Below are positions 55,750-64,000 of a DNA stretch of 64,000 nucleotides, piece after piece. A program made the position numbers and the translations under genes. The notes beneath the pieces are model-generated. The model was not told the DNA's origin. It searched no databases and was given only the letters and a program-made list of their open reading frames with translations. The stretch comes from Cycas panzhihuaensis (Eukaryota; Cycadophyta). Each line of letters starts with the position of its first letter. The stretch's first letter is position 1. The stretch covers positions 63,495,741 through 63,559,740 of the forward strand of contig CM041465.1 of the NCBI GenBank assembly GCA_023213395.1. Direction: 5' to 3'.

Positions 55750-58423
55750 TATTTCTCAGCTACCGCGAATGGACTTGAGACAAGTTGACTCAGGTAAACA
55801 CAAGTATATACTTCTCACTTTTATCCTCGCTTTTGCTTGGTAGAAGTTGTTTAGAGGTATCGTTTGATACATATTTGCTTACCATTTGTGTGATCGCATT
55901 GCCTTCTCTACTTGATCACGTTGCTTGCACCTGCCGCACACTATTTAGCCTATGACGACCCACCATGGGGCACTCCTTAGCGAGTCATGCACCCCATATA
56001 GCACTTAGCCGCCCGCAACACCTCTACAACTCCTTAAACATTGTTGTTGGTTGTGATTCGCTCGCATCAACACTCCTGTCACCACTTTGAGCCCCCTTCT
56101 AGGTGTGATAGGACCTCTCTGAGGTTTGTTTCTTTCTTTTGGCCACTTGCCAGCCACCTGGGCATGAGCTTGTAGCCTGCCAGGCCTCTGCACACCCCTC
56201 TGTTTGGCTCTAAGCCTTGGTTTTATCTTTATTTTGGCTTTTATTCCTGCACCACTACAAACTAAGCGGTACCATGAAGTTTGTCATGATGCAACTATCT
56301 AAATTTATTTTTTTAATCTACCGTGGCAATTCTTGCTCTTTTCGCGAAATTGCCACATGGTGCCTTCGATTACTCACCCCCATCATAACCCTAATCGTTC
56401 GTTTATGGTTGTGACAAGTATAAAACCCAAAAATGAATTCATTTTGCCCTCTTCTTGACTCATTTTTGCTCTTTACTCCTTCCTATGTTCAGCAATTTCC
56501 TCCAGATTTGCTCCTCTACTCTAGCTCCTCTTCCACAACTACATCTACTGCGTCTCAGGCCCTGTTGCAGCGACTCCAAGCTTCCCTTTGTAGGTCCTTT
56601 CTGTGGAACGAGAATACTCTCAGCGTGCCAGCAAGCAAGCTCCAAGAACTATGAGCGGCGTCCATGTTTTGCCTCCCCTTCAACCCAGGTCTGAAATGCC
56701 TTCTTAACACAGGTTTTTCCTCTGCTTTTTAGTGGAAGAAGACTCTCCTCTTCTGCCCTACAGGTACCCTTTTAACGTCCCCTAGGTTTTCCTGTGATTT
56801 CTTTCCTTTATAAGAAGTTCTTTGGTCAATTTTCGCTCCTCTCTTTTCATTCCGGAGGAGCTTGTCTCTTTTCTTCCTGTCCTGCACTATTTTTCCTCTC
56901 TTTTCCCACAAGCCTACTCTAGGGTGGCTGCATAAGAGGGTTGCATAAGGTTGGGCGAAGGGAGAAAGGTGGGATCCATCCCCTTACTGGCCTTCTCCCT
57001 AAGGTTTTACGCTTCCCTTCCTTCCTCTTCCGCTTCGTGCCTCCCCCTGGAGTTGGGTTAGGGATAGCGAGAGGCTTATCTCAGTTCTAAAATTAGTGTT
57101 GGCAGCCCTCAGCACACTAGTTTCAGACCTACACCGAAACTCATCCTGGTTCAGTTTCGATCTTCAGCTTGCCCTAGCGTGACAATTTGCTATTCATAGC
57201 ACCTCATCCCTTGAGTCTACCCGTGCACCATCCTGTTGGTTTGTTATCTCTTCTAATTGCTGTCTGGAACAGCCATCACACTCTTGTCTTTTCCCATTAA
57301 GGCTATGTGGAGGTATTTGTGGATAGGTTGGCCATTCCAAGGCTAACCTTCTTATCTTAGTTATTGCTTAGCGCTGCCTAGATTTGAGATTTGTTTGGAG
57401 GTTTTTGGAGTAGAGTGCATTACTTTTTAGCTTGATTTATTAGCCATCTTTTACATTTATATACATATTAGATGTACTTGGCAGCCCCCTTCTCCGAAAG
57501 GGAGAAACCTTTTTCTTGTGATTGATAGGTTTGTAGTGGTGAAAGAATGGAAGAGGTGGACTTCTTTGATAGGTAAGCCCTTCGCTAGTAGTGCTTTCAG
57601 TTTCTTCCTTATCTCCTTTTTTCGCTATTTTGCTTTCACATATCAGGGAAGGTAAGGTAGCCCCTCATTCATTCCAGCAAGCATCACCAACTAGCCCTAC
57701 AACCACGCGGTGAGTTTGAGTGGATGAGTGCGAAAGGAGCAGAAGGGCACGACGTTTTAGCCATGCTTCACTCCCAGGTATACCTCCTCCCTTTCTTATC
57801 TCTTTTTATGCTTTTGACATTTATTTACAAACTTTGCATGCTAAGTCATATAAGAAACAAAAAGGAAACAAATGCATCTCTTACATTCATAAGCTCTTTT
57901 CTTTTCGTAGTCGTTTACTTCGTATGTGGATAGGACTTAGGTGTGAACTGCGTACTCTTTAAACCCCATCTCATGGATACGTAAGACTATTTGTCCCTTA
58001 GTCTTTCCTTTGATACTTTGCGTACTCTTACTTGACATACTACATAACAACCTAATCCTAGTCTACATCCCTCTCCTACTTGAGCTAGGTCGTCACATAC
58101 CACACGTACCTACTTGCACACTGCCTTCTCCCTCCTATAAGAAGACGCAATCTTCTTGAGTCCTCCCTCCTCTTCTCGACCATCCAAGGGGTAGGTGGGC
58201 CTCCTCCTTTGGGGTGACCCAAGGTCTTACCTTGCGTCCTCTTTTCGAAGATTACCCTAAGGTAATTGGGGACCATTCGTGGGTCCTGAACTTGCGCTCC
58301 GACACACAGACGCCCTGCGTGGTGTTTTTTCTTGCCATTAGGATTCCATCCATAACTCGACCACTACCATTGATAGTTTATTTCCTTCTAAGCATAGAAG
58401 ACCATCCCGTAGACGTGAATCCA
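55750..58423 (+). repeat. 5' LTR of copy C (2674 bp)
   Basis: Starts TATTTCTCAGCTACC (TG mutated to TA), ends GAATCCA. TATA at 56418-56427, leaving about 2 kb for R-U5. It has CACCATGGGG, GCGGTACCATGAAGTTTGTC and the LTR-end blocks shared with B. No real frame; 56433-56654 and similar are chance. Confidence 0.85.
56416..56427 (+). promoter_or_regulatory. TATA box of copy C LTR
   Basis: AAGTATAAAACC; 668 bp from the LTR start, as in the other LTRs of the family. Confidence 0.65.
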
Positions 58424-58424
58424 C

Positions 58425-58442
58425 TAGCGACCATACTAGAGA
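58425..58442 (+). other. Candidate PBS of copy C
   Basis: TAGCGACCATACTAGAGA, one base after the LTR end. The B version has TGG at the start and GGGGA at the end. Confidence 0.6.
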
Positions 58443-58759
58443 TCTACCAGTAGGGGAGCTAGTCTCACTTCTATTTCTATTGGTGCTATTGCTTTCTAGT
58501 AATCTTCCTTATTTTCCCTTCCCATTGGGCAGCCCCTAACGCGTGCTTCATACCCCCTTTCCTTTTAACAACTTTGGCAAAGGCATTATATGCGACATTT
58601 CTCACGTCGTTTATGAGGTTTGCCACCTTTGTTAGAAGACCCTTCATATCACCTACTTCTATCATCAGATTCTGATTCGACAATGGAGGGATATCCTTCT
58701 GACTAGGCATATCACGACTTTGCGTCGAGAACTCATGAGTTCCTCATATCTATTCTGGG
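58443..58759 (+). other. Leader of copy C
   Basis: Non-coding leader between PBS and gag, matching the leader of copy A (5101-5404) in part. No signal beyond that. Confidence 0.5.
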
Positions 58760-60670
58760 GTCCACCCAAAAAGGTGACGATCCTATCTACTACCCAGGTG
58801 ACCAACATCACCCCCTTGACATCCATCCTTCTACCCATGCAGTAGAAGACCCATCTTCTCTTGAGGTTCACCATTCGATTGGTGATTCTTATGAGGAATG
58901 CCCTGAGGGTCTACGTCATTCGAGATCCCATCCACCTCTTATGGTCATGTAGACACCCCTCCCGCTCACGTGGTTGAAGCTCTCAACGAGTGCTTCTAAG
59001 CTATTCGTCTTCAAACATGTCCTAGGTGGTTTGAAGATGTTTTACGTGGTGGAGCGCCTTCCTCGTCCACATCTGTTCCACCATCTTCATCTTCACTTAC
59101 TCCTCCTACAATTAGTAATTCTTTCGTACCTTCATACAAATCCTGGTTGCTTCCATGTCTCCCTTGGGAACAACCACTACACCTCCTACCTCCCACCACG
59201 GTCCTAACACTTCGGGACCTCCTCATGGCATATCTTTCTCCCAGCTAGGAGTTAGCTTGCCTTTTCCCAGCCAAGCCAACGTGCCACCTCCTAATGTGGC
59301 ACATGCATTCCCCAGTAGGCCTAGAGGTCCTACTAGCACCCCTTTCATTAGTCATGTGGAGCCCACCCTCACATACACTCAAACGCAACCCAGCAGTCCC
59401 TCTGTTTACATACCCCCAAGTTGTACATCTCAACCTTGGGGGCAGGGTAAAGGGAACCCCATTCTACTTTATAGGGTAGACCCTCTTCACCCATATGGGG
59501 TTGCGCCTCCTACAAGTGGCCCATATGGACAAAACCCCGTATCTTATTCTATATTTCCATCATCCTACGTAGTCCCTCATGCTGTGCCTTCGCAAGGAAA
59601 CCAGGTTTCTTTTTAAGACACTTATCCACAAATCCCTTCTCAGCAAGGGACGTTTCCTCAAGGAAGGATGTGCCTTCCTCCCCCATCCGCTCCTTGTCCA
59701 GTTCCTCTTACTTCATTCGCCGATCCTATGATCTAAGCAAGGGCATGACCCTTCATGGATTATAGGATGACACCACTATCCATTGAGGTGCTAAGAACTA
59801 ACTTACTGCCTCATCCCCCTAAAGTTCCTAAATTCAACAGAACTTCGTCGTAAGACCCAGGTGAACACGTGTATACTTTCTCTATGGTGTGCATAGATTA
59901 CTAGGCTTATGACCACATATTAATGAAGTTATTTCCACGATCTTTATAGGGTGACATCCTTAAGTGGTTTTATTGCCTCCCTGCCCACTCTATCTTCTCA
60001 TTCTAATAATTTGTGGATAAATTTATCAACTACTTCGATGTAGCTTATCTATTAGAAAGCAGAATGAAATACCTCCTTTCGCTCAAATAAGGTCATGATG
60101 AAATGAATTGTGACTTTGTGCGACGATTCCATGACCTCCTCCATTCCACTAAAGCTATCTTGCCTAAGGAATTGAAGAGGAATCTCTTCGTTAATGCACT
60201 ATATCCCAAAGTCCATGTAGAAGTCCTCAAGATGGGGGCAACTACATGCGACTCTGCTATCACGAAGTACTTAGTGTTAGAGGCTATTGAGATCCAAGCC
60301 AGACTCAAAAGGCCTCCCAAGCCCTCACAATGTCGTGAGGCACCTCCCTCAACAAGGAAACTAAACCTTCACAACCCACCAAGTCTACTTCTCACCTGAC
60401 TAAGAAGACTTTAGACCCCCTTACTTTTGCCATACGCTCTTTCGAGCATACGATGAAGGAGCTTAAACTTCAAGCCCCTTCATCACCAACTTCTAACAAA
60501 CAAATTCAACAAGTTACCCAAGCTTCCCTCCCTAGGAATGGTAACGCATAGTCCTCTCAAGCGAGGAAGATAAATTCTTCGCTTGAGAAGAAGTGGTATT
60601 CTGTCCACGGGGAGTGCTTCCATGATGACTCGCATTGTAGGGCCCAACATCCCAGGGATGCCCCTCAACA
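58760..60670 (+). pseudogene. Gag of copy C
   Basis: Begins with a DPIYYPGDQHHPLD block and a VEALNE-like stretch that is split by a frameshift near 58950. The Pro/Ser-rich part is open for 153 codons (59155-59616), with SQLGVSLPFPSQANVPPPNV and YIPPSCTSQPWGQGKG. Capsid core 59755-60345: TPLSIEVLRTNLLPHPPKVP, ILMKLFPRSL, DFVRRFHDLLHSTKAILPKE and VHVEVLKMGATTCDSAITKY. Zinc finger at about 60585-60645 reads WYSVHGECFHDDSHCRA; the first Cys is Tyr. Four or five stops in the core. Confidence 0.85.
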
Positions 60671-61690
60671 TGATTCATCCCCTAAACAGGCCTCAAGGCC
60701 TAATCTAGATCAACCAGTCCACAAGGATCCATTCCCCAAACATGGGGAACGTGATCGTAATACTCAGCCCAAAAATAACTGGAACTAGGGAAGATCCCCA
60801 AATTCCCGTCCTCCCCGCGATAAAGGGAAGGGTGCCTGGGATTCATCCTCTTCCTCGTGTTCCCCTAATTGATGCACTCCATCACCTTCATGATCCCAAA
60901 ATAAGGGAAAGAAGGTTGTCTAATTGCTTGAGACCACTCCGTTGTATGCCTTAACCTAGTCTCAAGCTGCTAAAGAGGCCACTGGTGCCTCTTCATCCAC
61001 ATCTCACCTTGATCCTCTTCTAGAAACTTCTCTTCCGGAACCCCATGCGCTTCCCAAGACTATTCCCGTATGCCCTGGCCGTTATGATTTTTGAAAGGTG
61101 CTTACCCAACCTACGAAGGGGAAGCCCTTCTCCATCATTGATGAACTCTATACTATTGCTGCGGGAATGTCCTTGATGGATGTCTTAAGGAGCTGCCCTG
61201 AGCAACGTGCTCTTCTTCTTGAGGCTCTTGGACAACATGATGCTTCCATCCATATGGTGGGTGCTACCTCCCATGGATCACCTATCATCTCATTTGATCC
61301 CAGAGATCTCTCATCTCCCAGTAAGCGGGAGAAGCTTTTGCATTACCCATTTGTCATTACCATTGACACTCTTGATTTTATCATAAAGAGGACCATTGTA
61401 GATAATGGCTCTTCGGTTAATGTTATACCTATGTGTATGCTCAAGGAGCTAGGTATAGTAGCTCTTAAGTCTGTCCCTTAGAAATACCAAGGGTATGATG
61501 GGACTGAGAAGTCTCCTTTAGGGACAGTCTCCCTTTCCCTCACCTTAGGAGGGAAAATTGTTTATGTCAAAGTTGTTGTACTCGATATCAATGTGGAGTA
61601 CAACCTCTTGTTGGGCCGACCATAGCTCGACCAAATGGGAGTAATCTACTCCACGTGTTGGGGGTAACTTAAATTTGTCCATGAAGGACG
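60671..61690 (+). pseudogene. Protease region of copy C
   Basis: Linker, then SIIDELYTIAAGMSLMDVLR, LLLEALGQHDASIHMVGATS, TIVDNGSSVNVIPMCMLKEL (catalytic Asp codon 61401-61403) and, after a stop, a VEYNLLLGRP block near 61600. The frame 61098-61481 is open for 127 codons and includes the active site, the longest intact protease stretch of the three copies. Confidence 0.88.
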
Positions 61691-61985
61691 AGTTAAAGTT
61701 ATCACCCATGAGCTTATGTCATTTCACACCTCTCATCCAGCCTACCAGGCTATTTTCAATGATGAAGATAGCGATCCTGAGGAGGCTACCCCTTCCGTGG
61801 GACCTTTGTTCTAGGAGACCGACCTTCATCAGTCGAACCTTATGCCATGTTATGAGCTAAACCTAGTCAGGTTTACCCCTATTGGTATAAGTGGTTACGG
61901 TTACTTAGCTATCATGGGTGATTCCGAATCAGATAGCAAGGGTTATGAGCCCTCTCCTCGACGTGTCACCCTAGTTTCAAGAGCA
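61691..61985 (+). pseudogene. PR-RT linker of copy C, first part
   Basis: Follows copies A and B as far as FTPIGISGYGYLAIMGDSES, equivalent to the SDDES block of A and B. It then leaves the family alignment. Confidence 0.6.
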
Positions 61986-62383
61986 CCTAGGGGGATATCT
62001 CAATCAGATATTCCTACTCCTCTTCATTCCACATTGGCTCTCGAGCCGCTAGTCCTAAACCAGCCACTTATTTCACCTTCTCGGCTTCCTCGAGCAGTTT
62101 CACATAGGCGTTCGTGTCGACGAGCCACTCATAGAAGTACTTCTTCTTCATACTCTAGATCCTTACTTAGGACTAAAGCCACTTCTACTTAAACACAACC
62201 TTGCCACGTGACCCATTGCGTGCCAGGTCTGTTGCACTCATCTGGTTCCGACCATAGCGAGTTTACTAGTAGGCCTAGCCACACTGGGCCTACCCTTTGT
62301 CACCTATCTCCTATCCTAAGTGTGACTACCCGTACCCCTATAGGGTCTAGGCACACCTCTTTCTCTCTTTATGCTTCAAAATG
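61986..62383 (+). other. Sequence unique to copy C in place of RT-RH-INT
   Basis: About 400 bp with no counterpart that I could find in A, B or D. The frame 61842-62192 continues into it as a Ser/Arg-rich stretch (SRLPRAVSHRRSCRRATHRS). No enzyme motif. It may be diverged linker, or filler at the deletion. Confidence 0.45.
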
Positions 62384-62690
62384 AGCCTAAGCTACCGCCT
62401 TAAGCTTGTTCGCATTCCCCTTAGCCTTAGGTGGAATGGATAGCTTAGGTCCTCATTCCTTTTGGTTCCTTTTGTAGGACCCTTGTTCCCTCTTTCTTGA
62501 GAACCTCGCCTCCCTATTAGGGCATCCCCCAATTAGGGTGACTCTTAGGGTGTTGTCACTCCCTCCCATCGCTATTTCCTTTGCATATCCCGCTATGCTC
62601 CCACGTGGACATGCATGTCACCCTGTCTCTTAGCCTTGCACGTAGCCATCGCCACTACTCATGGTGATCATGTGCATCCCCACTAAAGAT
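62384..62690 (+). other. Conserved spacer between integrase and antisense gene (copy C)
   Basis: GCTTCAAAATGAGCC at the start, TCCTTTTGGTTCC, TCCTTTGCATATCCCGCTAT and ACTCATGGTGATCATGTG follow in the order of B (inverted, 45600 to 45260) and D. No frame. Confidence 0.65.
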
Positions 62691-62930
62691 GTAGTCCTAC
62701 ATGAAAGCAAATATGCATCTAGCTCATAATGAATAACACATCACATCTACATCAAAAACAAGCATAACTCTAGCTATGCGATAGTCAAAACATCACCTAC
62801 TACATCATCATGCATCCGTGCATGCTCACACTCATATACATATACTCTTATATGTACACACCAAGACCAAAACATCATAAACATACATATCCATTATGCA
62901 TCCATTGCAATGTATACCACAAACACCATC
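62691..62930. repeat. Low-complexity CA/TA/ACAT stretch
   Basis: Rich in ACATC, CATAC and TATATAC words. It lies at the 3' end of the antisense gene, as in copy D (26961-27179). Confidence 0.5.
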
Positions 62931-64000
62931 TCATGGATCAAATGGGATACCAATCACCCCATCTATATACACAAAATCAATCCTCATAATATACAAATGA
63001 TAGTACATCATCCATGGGAAATCAGTGTCCTTGCAAGGGGGGGTACAATCATATGTCTCTTCATGGTGACCACCTGGAGGCCCGTGCTTTCCCTCATTAC
63101 ATCCTACCCTACATCCTACCCTACTACTGCCTCTTCTGGGCGCCATCTCCTCGGCCTGTGATCCCTCTCCTGGGGACGACATGTCTCCTAGGCTCCTCTG
63201 TAGCCTCTGGGAGCTCCCTGCCTCGCTCCCCTCATCGCGTGGCCTCCTCAGTATCGTTGCCCCTGTGTAGGTATGTGTCCTGCTCCTGCTTGACCTTGAT
63301 GCCAACTGATCCACGAGCTGATCGTATCAAGCCTGGATACGATCTCTCTCACCCTCTACTCCCTGAAGTCTCACCTCCATGCTCTGAAACTTCTCCTCCA
63401 TCCCTCAGAGATGCTCCTCTAGGACTTCCATCAGTACCCTACCCTCCGCATCTCCACCTACTCCTCCCTGAGCCTCCAGCGCCTGTACGCAACTCTGTAA
63501 TGCATTCCGCTCACTCCGAGTCTCATCTAGCTCTCGCTGCAGCCGTCCCTTGAATGCTACGTGCCTCTGCCCCTAACACTCTACTAGCAGATGGTGCCTC
63601 CTCCTCTGGCACCTCCTCTGCAACTACCTCCACTACTGGAGCCTGCGTCCCTCCCTCCTGGTGGAGTTGTCCCCCTAGATCTCTCTATAATCCTCAATCT
63701 CTGAGCTCGTATCATAGGCCCCCTCGTCTCATCGGTAGTCCCTGATGGACTTGCCTCCTCTATAGCTCGCAATGGACTAGCCCCATCTTCCCCATCGCGT
63801 CCATCTCCTCCATCACCAATGTCATCATCTCTGAGGGCAGCCCTTACCACTCCTACCTCGTTGTCACTATCCCATCTCATCACTCGGTAAGGATCCGAGG
63901 TGTAGTAAGTCATGGTAAGGTGATCCAGTGACGTAACATCCACGAACCTCCTGACGTATGCCTGATCTTCAACTCCCCTGAACCGGGTCTGCCATCTGTA
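62931..64000 (-). pseudogene. Antisense gene of copy C, C-terminal part (plant-mobile-domain-like, coiled coil)
   Basis: Minus strand, cut by the window end. End of the mobile-domain part: RWQTRFRGVEDQAYVRRFVD and TYYTSDPYRVMRW (64000-63860). Then an Asp/Gly linker (DDDIGDGGDGRDGEDG), a Val/Glu-rich stretch in another frame, a coiled coil (63550-63320, with ELDETRSERNALQ and EVRLQGVEGERDRIQ), a Ser/Arg-rich basic part (63314-63150) and a conserved end (TPPCKDTDFPWMMYYHLY). One frameshift and two stops are seen, so it is far better kept than in D. Neighbours and orientation are the same as in D. Confidence 0.7.

Larger units (their letters stand above)
55750..64000 (+). mobile_element. Copy C: Tat-type element lacking RT, RNase H and integrase
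   Basis: LTR 55750-58423, PBS, gag, protease, part of the linker, about 400 bp of different sequence, the conserved spacer, then the antisense gene on the minus strand to the window end. Compared with copy B, more than 3 kb of Pol is missing between about 61985 and 62384. The copy is the best preserved of its family: CG dinucleotides are still common and frames are longer. aRNH and the 3' LTR should lie beyond 64000. Confidence 0.85.

Noticed and set aside
56433-56694. Two overlapping plus-strand frames after the LTR TATA of copy C
   Set aside because: LTR leader sequence; no conservation as protein.
1-64000. CRISPR arrays, rRNA genes, bacterial operons or plasmid features
   Set aside because: The window is plant nuclear retrotransposon DNA; the repeats found have no direct-repeat and spacer layout and no rRNA wording was seen.

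Overview
This window is intergenic DNA from a seed plant with a large, repeat-rich nuclear genome. I could not find a single host gene. Almost everything that can be named is an LTR retrotransposon, and nearly all copies are old: reading frames carry many stops, and most stops are TAG or TAA where the family has Gln or Trp. That is the decay expected when methylated cytosines in CAG and CAA contexts mutate. The species and clade cannot be decided from the sequence alone.

The main player is one Ty3/gypsy family of Tat type, seen as several broken copies. Copy A (minus, 736-8165) has an LTR of about 2.7 kb, gag, protease and half of the RT. Copy A' (plus, 8166-9186 and 14504-18770) gives the 3' end: the leader of an antisense gene, a second RNase H of archaeal type (aRNH), polypurine tract and LTR. 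Copy D (minus, 23737-29320) gives RNase H, integrase and the antisense gene. Copy B (minus, 45237-52838) gives LTR end, gag, protease, RT, RNase H and integrase. Copy C (plus, 55750 to the window end) is the best preserved, has LTR, gag, protease and the antisense gene, and has lost RT, RNase H and integrase. Overlaying the copies gives the order LTR - PBS - gag - PR - RT - RH - INT - spacer - antisense gene (opposite strand) - aRNH - PPT - LTR. The antisense gene appears to encode a plant-mobile-domain-like protein with a coiled-coil tail, and has its own TATA box and a possible leader intron.

Other elements lie in or between these copies. A complete but decayed Ty1/copia element (9187-14498) with a perfect 5-bp target duplication CTTTT sits inside A'. 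A chromovirus-like Ty3/gypsy element F (38553-45236, minus), the second best preserved, lies between copy B and an older chromovirus fragment (37094-38550). A copia RT fragment (about 52860-53534) and two more partial LTRs of the Tat-type family (53539-55749, opposite orientations) lie between B and C. A copia-type LTR with a tRNA-Met PBS interrupts copy A near its left end (489-674).

Two AT-rich tracts (18771-23736 and 29321-37093) are mostly unassigned. They hold a mosaic of direct and inverted repeats, a 68-bp tandem repeat, a dispersed palindromic motif, one Ty3/gypsy protease relic, and one decayed reading frame that I do not recognise. The most interesting content is the antisense gene and its regulatory signals, the unusual place of aRNH, and the pol-less copy C. 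No tool was run; all similarities were read by eye.
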